A DNA stretch of 64,000 nucleotides, from positions 81,757 through 145,756 of the forward strand of contig JAJEDD010000025.1 of assembly GCA_022821685.1 (NCBI GenBank), given 5' to 3'. Below the pieces are notes generated by a model. The model made no database searches, was not told the origin of the DNA, and saw nothing but the letters and a program-made list of their open reading frames with translations. Origin of the DNA: Acidimicrobiia bacterium. GTDB taxonomy: Bacteria; Actinomycetota; Acidimicrobiia; Acidimicrobiales; Aldehydirespiratoraceae. Both the position numbers and the translations under genes were made by a program. Position 1 is the first letter of the stretch, and each line of letters opens with the position of its first letter. Positions 30,566 through 38,101 of the stretch are shown here, one piece after another.

Positions 30566-32173
30566 CTAGCCGGGTGCCACGTACCGCTCGATGGTGTAGT
30601 CGCGGATTCGGAGCACGACGTTGCCGTTGACCGCCAGGCGAGGCCAGTCGATGGGTGTCTTGTCGTTCGCCATGAGCCATTCGATCGGGTCGGTGGTCTC
30701 AGCCGGTTTGACCTGCCTCCAGCTCGAACCGTCGGGATCGGAAAGCCAATAGACGATTCGATCCTGATCGCCTCCGAGCGATAGAAATTCGTCGGGGTGG
30801 GTGCTGAAAGCGATGACCCCCGAGTTGACCGCAGCAATACCCTTTACCCACGTCCTTTCCCCGCCAATCGACTCCAGCGCGTCCCAGGTCTCGCCGTCTG
30901 GTGAGAACACCACAGTCGCTGGGCCGAACAGCGACGGCAAGTGGCCCGCGACGGAGCGGTCCAGCAGGCCGACGAACCCTGACTCGGTCCAAACCGTGCA
31001 GCATGTGTGCACGTAAGGCAGGTCGAACCGCTCTGGACTCTCTCCCCACGGAGCAACGAGCATCGATTCCGAATAGCGCGACGGGGGATGGTAGGGTTTG
31101 TTCAGTATCTCCCCGTAGTCTTCGTAGAGTTCCCGGGTAGTTCCGAGTTCTCTCCACGGGACGAATCGCGTGTGCGCGTCGCGCTGAGTCCCATCGGCCC
31201 ACCATTCGACCGTCATTCCCGACTCCCCGGTGCTCTCATCAACCCAGGGGCCGTCATACTTCGGTTGAATCCTGCTCGCTGACTCTCTGATGTCGGCTGG
31301 CATCAGGGAGAACAGGTTCATGTAGGTAACTGTCTCCAGTTCCAACAGCCATCCCTGCTCGGCCAGAGACAACCCGCCGAGGCTAGGTGCGGCATGCAGG
31401 GACGTGTGAAGTCCCTCAGGTCGGGGAATCGGTACTTCAATGGTCTCCCAATTGACCAGATCCCGCGTGATGGACACCGAAACAGAGGGCGGATTCTCGA
31501 GAAGCCGGTCCAACCAGGCCGCGTCGCTGGCTCTCCTTCCGTCCCACGTGTCCAGGTACGTGGGCCATTGCGAGGCGATCACGAAGCGCTCACCGTCTGA
31601 CGAGATGCGCATCGCAGACTTGTACGTGTTGACCCAGCAGTCGAGGTCATCGAGGCCCAGTTGCGAGAGCAATGTGGGCTTGGTGTGCACGCTCGGAACT
31701 TCAAAATCTGAGAACTCAGTCCACTCCACTCCGTCCGTGGAGAACCTTGCGCTGAGCCGGCCTTCGCTGCACGGCTCCTCTGACGTGGTAGGGGCCGCAT
31801 ACTCTAGGTGCAGGAACCCGCCACCCCAGGGCATGAGATCGTGACGGGCCCGATCCCGGAGATGGGCGACTGTCTCGAATACGTCACGGGGTGGTGTGCT
31901 GGTGGTTGTGGTTGGTGGGGCGGTCGTGGTTGTTGTTGGCGCCGCCGTGGTCCTGGCGGGTGGTGTGCTGGTGGTTGTGGTTGGTGGGGCGGTCGTGGTT
32001 GTGTCTCGGGAACTGGCCGTTTCGGGCGGCGGCTCTTCAATGGTCGCGCGCTCGCCGTCTCCAGGTGGGGTGGAGCAACTGGCGGCTGCAAGTGCCAGCA
32101 ACAGCAGCCCAGTTGCGGGCCGGAGTCTCGTCACTAGCCGGGTCGGTACGGGCCGCACCCCATCATTTTGCAA
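30566..32173 (-). CDS. Secreted lipoprotein with Thr/Pro-repeat linker, unknown function
   Basis: A signal peptide TGLLLLALAAASC ends in a lipobox. It is followed by a Thr/Pro-rich linker (about residues 55-95) encoded by two 69-bp tandem repeats, then a globular region of about 440 aa. That domain has repeated SSDGERFVIAS, SPDGETWDALES and WTESGF-type strands, resembling the bladed pattern of extracellular sialidase/BNR-like beta-propellers, but I cannot assign it. ATG 32173 is assumed; an internal GTG may serve. Codon use is less GC-biased than the flanking genes, and it interrupts the CoxG-to-Mo-hydroxylase series on the opposite strand. Confidence 0.7.
   Translation of the reverse strand: MQNDGVRPVPTRLVTRLRPATGLLLLALAAASCSTPPGDGERATIEEPPPETASSRDTTTTAPPTTTTSTPPARTTAAPTTTTTAPPTTTTSTPPRDVFETVAHLRDRARHDLMPWGGGFLHLEYAAPTTSEEPCSEGRLSARFSTDGVEWTEFSDFEVPSVHTKPTLLSQLGLDDLDCWVNTYKSAMRISSDGERFVIASQWPTYLDTWDGRRASDAAWLDRLLENPPSVSVSITRDLVNWETIEVPIPRPEGLHTSLHAAPSLGGLSLAEQGWLLELETVTYMNLFSLMPADIRESASRIQPKYDGPWVDESTGESGMTVEWWADGTQRDAHTRFVPWRELGTTRELYEDYGEILNKPYHPPSRYSESMLVAPWGESPERFDLPYVHTCCTVWTESGFVGLLDRSVAGHLPSLFGPATVVFSPDGETWDALESIGGERTWVKGIAAVNSGVIAFSTHPDEFLSLGGDQDRIVYWLSDPDGSSWRQVKPAETTDPIEWLMANDKTPIDWPRLAVNGNVVLRIRDYTIERYVAPG
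31891..32028. repeat. Two 69-bp tandem repeats in lipoprotein linker
   Basis: GTGGTGTGCTGGTGGTTGTG begins at 31891 and again at 31960. The repeats encode the TTTTAPPTTTTSTPP linker of the lipoprotein on the minus strand. Confidence 0.8.
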
Positions 32174-32273
32174 CGATGCCCATTATGTTGCCCGCCGGCC
32201 GATGAGGAAAGCCCGACACCACGTTGACACCATATGAGTCCATGATCGGTGCGTCCACGGAGTTTCCGGGCCC

Positions 32274-33065
32274 ATGACGACGCTGCCCGAGGTTGGGCTG
32301 GTGCGCTCGGACGAGCTGCCCGAGGTGCTGGCTGCGGTCGACTACGACCATGCGCCCTACGCCGGTGGAACCGAACTGGTTCCGGCCATGGGGCTGGGAC
32401 TGCGCCGCCCGGCCGCAATAGTGGATCTCAAGCGGGTGGAGGCCCTGAAGCGGATCGACGTCGACGCCGAGGCCGGTGCGGTGACCATCGGCGCGGCCGT
32501 CACCCACCGGCGGTTGTCCGACCACCCGGCTGCCCGCGCGCACCTGCCCACGCTGGCTGCGGCCGCGTCGCGGGTGGGCAACGCAAGGGTGCGCTCGACC
32601 GGCACCGTGGGCGGCAACCTCTGCTTCGCCGAGCCCCGCTCCGATCTGGGCTGCGTGTTGCTGGCCTTGGGCGCGACGGCTGAGGTTCGCTCGGGGCTGG
32701 GTGTCCGCACGCTGGGCATCGACGAGCTGATCGTGGGGGCGTTCGAGACCTCGCTCGAGCCTGACGAGATCCTCACCACCGTCACTTTGCCCTTCGAACG
32801 GCCGGGCATGTCGTACTGGAAGCTTCAGAGCCATGAGCGGCCGACTTTGGGCGTGGCCCTAGTGGTCACGGAGGACCGCTGGGAGATCACCGTGGGCGCG
32901 GCCACCGAGCGTCCCACCCGCATCGCGCTCGCCGCAGGCGACACCGCCGGACTGGACGCCTTCGTAGACGGGTTGGAGCTCAGCGACGACATGACCGGTC
33001 CGCCCGACTACAAGCGCTCGGTGCTGCGGACCCACCTGGAGCGCACGTTGGGTGCGGCTCGATGA
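32274..33065 (+). CDS. Molybdenum hydroxylase FAD-binding (medium) subunit
   Basis: CoxM/CutM-type subunit carrying FAD in xanthine dehydrogenase-family enzymes. The N-terminal FAD motif YAGGTELVPAMGLG (variant of AGGTDL), then IGAAVTHRRLSDHPAA and VRSTGTVGGNLCFAEPRSDL (second FAD motif) are present. 263 aa. ATG 32274 is used. Its TGA overlaps a bridging micro-ORF start (ATGA at 33062) that leads to the 2Fe-2S subunit. Confidence 0.88.
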   Translation: MTTLPEVGLVRSDELPEVLAAVDYDHAPYAGGTELVPAMGLGLRRPAAIVDLKRVEALKRIDVDAEAGAVTIGAAVTHRRLSDHPAARAHLPTLAAAASRVGNARVRSTGTVGGNLCFAEPRSDLGCVLLALGATAEVRSGLGVRTLGIDELIVGAFETSLEPDEILTTVTLPFERPGMSYWKLQSHERPTLGVALVVTEDRWEITVGAATERPTRIALAAGDTAGLDAFVDGLELSDDMTGPPDYKRSVLRTHLERTLGAAR

Positions 33066-33157
33066 CCGTCGCATGTCCGTCGCGCCCGGCTGGGTCCGGT
33101 CGAGCGGGCAGAGCGTGGACGAGCCGAGGACCGAGCGATTCCGGAGCGGTTCGATGA
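33062..33157 (+). other. Micro-ORF bridging medium and small Mo-hydroxylase subunits
   Basis: ATG 33062 overlaps the medium-subunit TGA. The 31-codon frame (MTVACPSRPAG...DSGAVR) ends in TGA overlapping ATG 33154 of the 2Fe-2S subunit. Both boundaries share GGCTCGATGA / GGTTCGATGA, as expected if the junction was duplicated in tandem. Confidence 0.65.
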
Positions 33158-33651
33158 ATGGGTCACATGCGTCAACCTCGACCGTTGTCCGGTGTCGGGT
33201 CAACGGGCAGCAAGTCGAGATGCTGGTGCCGGTGCGGCTCACCGTGGCTGAGCTCCTGCGGGACCGCCTGGGTCTCACCGGCACCAAGGTCAGCTGCCAG
33301 ATGCAGGTGTGCGGCGTGTGCACGGTGCTGGTGGACGGCAATCCGGTCAGTTCGTGCGCCACCCTGGCCTGCGACCTCGACGGCGCCGAGGTGCTCACCG
33401 TCGAGGGCCTGGCCCAGGGCCGGGACCTGCACCCGGTGCAGGAGGCGTTCATGGCCGCCAACGCCCTGCAATGCGGCTACTGCACGCCCGGCTTCATCAT
33501 GATGGCCGTCGCCCTGCTCCAGGCTCATCCCGACGCCGAGGCGGCCGAAGTGCGGGAATGGATGGACGGCAACCTGTGTCGCTGCACCGGCTACGCACCC
33601 ATCGAGACCGCAGTCGCCGTCGCTGCCTCCCGGATGCGGGGCCAGACATGA
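33154..33651 (+). CDS. Molybdenum hydroxylase [2Fe-2S] (small) subunit
   Basis: CoxS-type subunit with the plant-type cluster CQMQVCGVCTVLVDG and SCATLACD, then the second, all-helical cluster domain CGYCTPGFIMMAVALL and GNLCRCTGYAPIETAV. From ATG 33154 it is 165 aa, the normal size. A longer in-frame ORF from 33052 would add about 34 low-complexity residues and is less likely. Its stop overlaps the large-subunit start by ATGA. Confidence 0.9.
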   Translation: MNGSHASTSTVVRCRVNGQQVEMLVPVRLTVAELLRDRLGLTGTKVSCQMQVCGVCTVLVDGNPVSSCATLACDLDGAEVLTVEGLAQGRDLHPVQEAFMAANALQCGYCTPGFIMMAVALLQAHPDAEAAEVREWMDGNLCRCTGYAPIETAVAVAASRMRGQT

Positions 33652-35978
33652 CCACCGTGCCTCGGCGCGACGGGTGGGACAAGGTCACCGGACGGGCCCG
33701 CTACGCCATCGACATGGCCCTGCCCAACATGGCCCACGCCGCGGTGGTGCGCTCCGAGCGGGCCCACGCCCACATAGTCAGCATCGACCGGGCTGAAGCT
33801 GAGGCCGCGCCGGGCGTGATCGCGGTCGTCACCGCCGACGACCTGGGTCACCTCGGCCGCCGGTTCGGCCACATCGTTTGTGATCACCCGATCCTGGCCG
33901 TCGACAAGGTCCGCTACTACGGCGAGCCGGTGGCGGCGGTGGTGGCCGAGACCCCCCAACAGGCCGCCGACGCCGCCGAACTGGTGTGGGTCGACTACGA
34001 CGACCTGCCGGCGCTCACCGACGCGGCCTCTGCCCTGGCATCCGACGTGCTCATCCACGAGCACTCCTACGTCGAGCCGGGCCAGAAGTTCCTGGATGTC
34101 GCTCCGGCCGCTTCCGCCGACAATGCCGCCCACCGCAGCGAGCTGGCCTGGGGCGACATCGAGTCCGCCCTGGCCAACGCGGCCGCAGTGGTGGAGACCA
34201 CCACGACCTTCCCCCTCGTCTACGGCTACGCCATGGAGACCTACAACGCGCTGGCCGACTGGCAGCCCGGTGCCCTGCACGTCATCTCCACCGCCCAGCA
34301 CCCGCTGATGGTCCGCAAAGAGCTGGCCCGGATGTTCTCGCTGCCGCTGGCCGCGGTGCGGGTGGAGGTGCCCTACATCGGCGGCGGCTACGGCTCGAAG
34401 TCCTACACCAAGCTCGAGCCGCTGGCCGCGGCTGCGTCGTGGGCCGCCGGCCGCCCCGTCAAGGTCACCACCGACGTCGAGGGGGCCATGTACACCACCC
34501 GGGCCGACGGGGCGCGGGTGACCGTGCGCACCGGCTTCGACGCCCACGGCTGCATCTGCGCCCGCGACATCGACATCCGCTTCGACACCGGCGCCTACGC
34601 CGACAACAGCCCCCTGGTGCTCACCAAGAGCATCAACCGCAGCTTCGGGCCGTATCGGGTGCCCAATCTGCGGGTTCGGGGCGTTGCCGTCTACACCAAC
34701 ACCTCTCCAGCGTCGTCGTACCGGGGCTTCGGCGCTCCCCAAGCCGCGCTGGCGGGGGAGTTGAACATGGACATGGCCGCCGACGAGCTCGGTATCGATC
34801 CCGTCGAGTTGCGCCGCCGCAACCTGCTGGCCCCCGGCGACACCATCATCGACGGCAAGCGCCCCCTCGACGCCGACCTGGCCGCCGACCTCGACGCGGT
34901 GGCCGCCGCTCTGGAGGAGTACGCCGCCGCGCGTGGCGCCTCGTCGTCCGAGTCGTCGCGCACCGACGCGGTGGCCAACGCTCTGGAGGAGCACGCCGCC
35001 GCGCCGGTGCCAGGCATCCTGCGGGGCCGGGCCGTGGCGGTCAGTGCCAGTGACGCGGGCGCCTCGCCGATCTCTACCGCCCAGGTGCGCATGCACTCCG
35101 ATGGGTCGGTCACCCTGCTGACGAGCAGCACCGAGATGGGCCAGGGCAGCCGCACCGCCCTGGCCCAGATCGCGGCCCGGGAGCTGTGCGTGCCGATCGA
35201 TGCGGTGGCCGTCGGCCAGAGCGACACCCGCTTCACCCCCTTCGAGTGGACCACCGGCGCCAGCCGCACTACCACCGTGGTCGGTCTGGCCGTCCAGGCC
35301 GCCTGCGCCGATCTGTGGGGCACCCTGAGGAGTTGGGCCGCCGAGTCGGCCGGCATCTCCGTCGAGCAGGTCGAGGTCTGCGACGGCCTGATCCATGCCG
35401 GCGACGGGGCGCTTGCTCCGGCCGAGGTGATCCGGCGGTGGTTCGGCGCCGATGCCGGTGAGGTGGTGGGCGTGGGCGTGATCCGCCGGGCCGGAGCCAC
35501 CGAGATGCTGCCCCCGTTCTGGGAGATCGGCGCGGTGGGGGTGGAAGTATCGGTCGACACCGCCACCGGCGAGGTCGCTGTCGAGCACCTGGTCACCGTG
35601 GGCGACGTGGGCCACGCGGTGAACGCAGACCTGGTGAAGGGCCAGGACTTGGGCGCGGCCACCCAGGGTCTGGGCATCGCTCTGTGGGAGGAGATGGTTT
35701 ACGACGGCGAGCAGCTAACCAACCCCAATCTTGTCGAGTACCGGGTGCCCCGCCTGCGCGACACCCCGCGCCGCATCACGTCGGTGCTGGCCGAGCGAGG
35801 CGACGGAGCTGGCCCCTACGGGGCAAAGGGTGCCGGTGAGGGCGCATTGAATCCGGTCCCGGCCGCGGTGGCCGCCGCGGTGGGCCGGGCCATCGGCATC
35901 TGGCCCACCGAGTTGCCCCTAACCCCGCCGAGGGTCTGGTCCCTCCTACAGCAGGCCGAGTCCCAAACTCGAAATTGA
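33648..35978 (+). CDS. Molybdenum hydroxylase large (Mo-cofactor) subunit
   Basis: 776-aa catalytic subunit of the xanthine dehydrogenase/aldehyde oxidase family. It starts DGWDKVTGRARYAIDM, has VPYIGGGYGSKSYTKLEP, the active-site loop ASSYRGFGAPQAALAGELNM and the C-terminal GPYGAKGAGEGALNPVPAA with the catalytic Glu. The loop lacks the Cys-containing motif of form-I CO dehydrogenase, so CO is unlikely as substrate. Residues about 415-465 contain a 24-residue tandem duplication (DAVAAALEEYAAAR / DAVANALEEHAAAP). ATG 33648 overlaps the small-subunit stop. Its stop codon lies inside a palindromic repeat arm. Confidence 0.88.
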   Translation: MTTVPRRDGWDKVTGRARYAIDMALPNMAHAAVVRSERAHAHIVSIDRAEAEAAPGVIAVVTADDLGHLGRRFGHIVCDHPILAVDKVRYYGEPVAAVVAETPQQAADAAELVWVDYDDLPALTDAASALASDVLIHEHSYVEPGQKFLDVAPAASADNAAHRSELAWGDIESALANAAAVVETTTTFPLVYGYAMETYNALADWQPGALHVISTAQHPLMVRKELARMFSLPLAAVRVEVPYIGGGYGSKSYTKLEPLAAAASWAAGRPVKVTTDVEGAMYTTRADGARVTVRTGFDAHGCICARDIDIRFDTGAYADNSPLVLTKSINRSFGPYRVPNLRVRGVAVYTNTSPASSYRGFGAPQAALAGELNMDMAADELGIDPVELRRRNLLAPGDTIIDGKRPLDADLAADLDAVAAALEEYAAARGASSSESSRTDAVANALEEHAAAPVPGILRGRAVAVSASDAGASPISTAQVRMHSDGSVTLLTSSTEMGQGSRTALAQIAARELCVPIDAVAVGQSDTRFTPFEWTTGASRTTTVVGLAVQAACADLWGTLRSWAAESAGISVEQVEVCDGLIHAGDGALAPAEVIRRWFGADAGEVVGVGVIRRAGATEMLPPFWEIGAVGVEVSVDTATGEVAVEHLVTVGDVGHAVNADLVKGQDLGAATQGLGIALWEEMVYDGEQLTNPNLVEYRVPRLRDTPRRITSVLAERGDGAGPYGAKGAGEGALNPVPAAVAAAVGRAIGIWPTELPLTPPRVWSLLQQAESQTRN
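34893..35036 (+). repeat. 72-bp tandem duplication inside the large subunit gene
   Basis: GACGCGGTGGCC at 34893 recurs at 34965, followed by GCTCTGGAGGAG and CACGCCGCCGCG-type sequence in both. It adds 24 residues in frame. Confidence 0.7.
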
Positions 35979-36022
35979 TGTGGATCTTGGCCCCTATATG
36001 TCCAGTATCGGCATCAATTTCG
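35970..36022. repeat. 54-bp palindromic repeat supplying both stops of a convergent pair
   Basis: CGAAATTGATG (35970-35980) pairs perfectly with CATCAATTTCG (36012-36022). The large-subunit gene ends CGA AAT TGA in the left arm and the convergent GNAT gene ends CGA AAT TGA in the right arm. It probably also acts as a bidirectional terminator. Related copies are at 18585 and 48952. Confidence 0.7.
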
Positions 36023-37156
36023 GGGGGAGTCGGGCTCGTCGAGTAGGGCCAGAGCGACGTCGAGGTACTGCTCGGCGGCCTGGGTCATGCGGATCAGCCC
36101 GTAGCCGTCGAGCACGGCCCGCTTGAGACGCTCGGGGCTGGCCCGGCGCAGCGCGGCCTCCTGGATCACGCCGGCCACCGCGTGGGCCGGCTGCTCGCCG
36201 ACTCCGGCACGCCCGATCAGTTCTCGCCGGAAGTGTTCCATCAGTTCGGCGATCTCGTTGAGCGGCACCTCGTACAGCGACCGTTCGCCCAACTCCCGCA
36301 CCACCACTGCGGGGGTGCCAGCAAGGCGCAGCACCTGCTGAGCTTCCTCGCCGTTGTCGAGTTCATCGATCTCAACCTGGCCCCGCAGCCTCAATCGGCC
36401 CAATGCCTGCTCCATGGGCGCCCGGGCCCGCTGGGTGACCTTCGACGAACCGGCGCCTCGGATGTACAGCCGGTAGGCCCGGTCAGCGGTTACCGGCCCC
36501 TCGACGGTCACGATCTCCAGCAGGTGGGTGGCGATCTGCGACACCGGCGCAATGCGCGGATCGGGCAGCCCGGCGCCCGACCAGGCGGCATAAGGCTGCG
36601 GCCCCGCGGCCGGGTCGAACGACGCGCTTGCCGCTCTGTCGGCACTAGAGGGCGGCTCGTGGCGCCCATGATCAGCCATGCCGGACGCTCCGGCGATGCT
36701 CGACGCACCGCCCGGCTCGCGTCGCAGCTCCATCCAGCCCTCCGGCTCGGGCGGCTCGGTGAAGCCGAACGGCCGGTACAGCTCGTGCGCATCACCGGTC
36801 TTGAGCAGCAGCCGCTTGATCCCGGCCACCGCCGGGTGCTCGCAGGCCGCGGCGACCAGCTCCCGGCCCAGCCCCAGCCCCCGGTGCTCGGCCAGCACGT
36901 ACACGTCGGTCATCCAGCCGAACGTCGCCCGGTCGGTCACGATCCGAGCCCCGCCCACCATCGACCCGTCCGGCCCATAGGCACCCAGCACCACGCTGTT
37001 GGCCGCGCCCTGAGCGGTCTGCTCCCGGCTGCGCCCGGCCGCCCAGTACCCCTCGACCTCCAGAAAGTCATGCATAGCGTCAGCGTCGAACCGATCCGGG
37101 TCGTCGGAGATCAAGTACTCCCCACACCGCCGCTCCAGCCCAACACCAGCGCTCAC
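36014..37156 (-). CDS. GNAT acetyltransferase fused to a winged-helix-like domain
   Basis: The N-terminal about 160 residues are a GNAT fold: ARIVTDRATFGWMTDVYV, then AEHRGLGLGRELVAA (acetyl-CoA loop) and LYRPFGFTEPPEPEGWM. After a Ser/Ala-rich linker, residues 200-300 (IATHLLEIVTVEGPVTADRA, then RLRLRGQVEI) resemble the winged-helix domain seen in DUF3320-type proteins. The acyl acceptor is unknown. GTG 37156 is preferred (GGCGGG upstream, good GNAT N-terminus); ATG 37198 is possible. Confidence 0.7.
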   Translation of the reverse strand: MSAGVGLERRCGEYLISDDPDRFDADAMHDFLEVEGYWAAGRSREQTAQGAANSVVLGAYGPDGSMVGGARIVTDRATFGWMTDVYVLAEHRGLGLGRELVAAACEHPAVAGIKRLLLKTGDAHELYRPFGFTEPPEPEGWMELRREPGGASSIAGASGMADHGRHEPPSSADRAASASFDPAAGPQPYAAWSGAGLPDPRIAPVSQIATHLLEIVTVEGPVTADRAYRLYIRGAGSSKVTQRARAPMEQALGRLRLRGQVEIDELDNGEEAQQVLRLAGTPAVVVRELGERSLYEVPLNEIAELMEHFRRELIGRAGVGEQPAHAVAGVIQEAALRRASPERLKRAVLDGYGLIRMTQAAEQYLDVALALLDEPDSPRN

Positions 37157-37208
37157 CCCGCCGACCCTACCCCCCAAGCCTCCGAGTTTCTGAATCACAA
37201 TCGCGAAA

Positions 37209-37241
37209 TACTAATTGCTACCAATATCTACCAAATTAGTA
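37209..37241. promoter_or_regulatory. AT-rich inverted repeat upstream of the GNAT gene
   Basis: TACTAATT (37209-37216) and AATTAGTA (37234-37241) form a perfect inverted repeat, with TACCAA/CTACCAA repeats between them. It is the only AT-rich stretch here and lies between the nucleoside phosphorylase 3' end and the GNAT start, so it is a likely operator or promoter. Confidence 0.45.
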
Positions 37242-37253
37242 GTTGACAGGGCC

Positions 37254-38078
37254 CTACAGCGTGGGCAGAAGCTCGTCGAAGAGGGCGCTGAAGCGCTCGG
37301 AGGCGGCTGCTGCAGTCTCGATGACCTCGGTGTGCGACAGGGGCACCTCGGAGATGCCGGCGGCCAGGTTGGTGCACAGCGAGATGCCCAGCACCTGCGC
37401 CCCCATGTGACGGGCCGCCGTGGCCTCCGGCACCGTCGACATGCCCACCATTGAACCGCCCAGCGCCTGGGCCAGGCGGATCTCGGCCGGGGTCTCGAAC
37501 ATCGGCCCGCGGAACCAGAAGTAGACGCCCTCCCGCAGTGTCTGCCCCAGCCGGGCCGCAGCCTCGTGGGCCTTGGCCTGGAGCGCGGGCGTGTACACGT
37601 CGGTCATGTCGGTGAACCTCGGCCCGAGGCGCTCGTCGTTGGGGCCGGCCAGCACGCTGATCCCGGCCAGGTTCACATGGTCGGTGATCACGGCCAGGTC
37701 GCCGCCGGCCATGCCCTCGCCGCAGGCGCCGGCCGCGTTGGTGAGCACCACCGTCCGGCACCCGGCCATCACCGCAGTCCGCACCGCGAGCGTGATGGCC
37801 TCGGGATCGTGGCCCTCGTAGGCGTGGGCCCGCCCCGACAGCAGCAGCACCCGGTTGCCGCCCATCTGCGCCGAGTAGGCGGTGCCAGCATGGCCGATTG
37901 CGGTGGGGACGGGGAACCCGGGCAGGTCCCGGTAAGGCACCGCCACCTTGTCGCTGATCCGGTCGGGGTAACCGCCCAGCCCCGACCCAAGCACCACGCA
38001 CACGTCGTGCCGCTCGCACCCGGTCCGCTCAGCCAAGACTCCCGCCGCCCCCCGCAACCGCCCATACAAGTCGCTCAT
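37254..38078 (-). CDS. Purine nucleoside phosphorylase
   Basis: Trimeric-type PNP that splits purine nucleosides with phosphate. Motifs are VVLGSGLGGYPD, LLLSGRAHAYEGHD (phosphate site), TVVLTNAAGACGEGM, RGPMFETPAEIR and the base-binding GISLCTNLAAGIS. The 274-aa length is normal. ATG 38078 overlaps an 8-codon micro-ORF. It follows a nucleoside/MTA deaminase-like gene; together they could deaminate adenosine-type nucleosides and then phosphorolyse them. Confidence 0.9.
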   Translation of the reverse strand: MSDLYGRLRGAAGVLAERTGCERHDVCVVLGSGLGGYPDRISDKVAVPYRDLPGFPVPTAIGHAGTAYSAQMGGNRVLLLSGRAHAYEGHDPEAITLAVRTAVMAGCRTVVLTNAAGACGEGMAGGDLAVITDHVNLAGISVLAGPNDERLGPRFTDMTDVYTPALQAKAHEAAARLGQTLREGVYFWFRGPMFETPAEIRLAQALGGSMVGMSTVPEATAARHMGAQVLGISLCTNLAAGISEVPLSHTEVIETAAAASERFSALFDELLPTL

Positions 38079-38101
38079 ATGGTTGCCTCGTCGATGTTCA
38101 T
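38075..38101 (-). other. Eight-codon micro-ORF bridging deaminase and PNP genes
   Basis: The deaminase TGA overlaps ATG 38101 (ATGA), which opens MNIDEATI. Its TGA overlaps ATG 38078 of PNP (ATGA). It also carries the RBS GACGAGG for PNP. Confidence 0.6.

Noticed and set aside
33309..33647. N-terminal extension of the Mo-hydroxylase large subunit in frame with 33648
   Set aside because: It overlaps the well-supported 2Fe-2S subunit in another frame. ATG 33648 with an ATGA overlap gives a normal family N-terminus.
30566..35978. Form-I CO dehydrogenase
   Set aside because: Subunit types fit, but the active-site loop motif of CoxL is absent.
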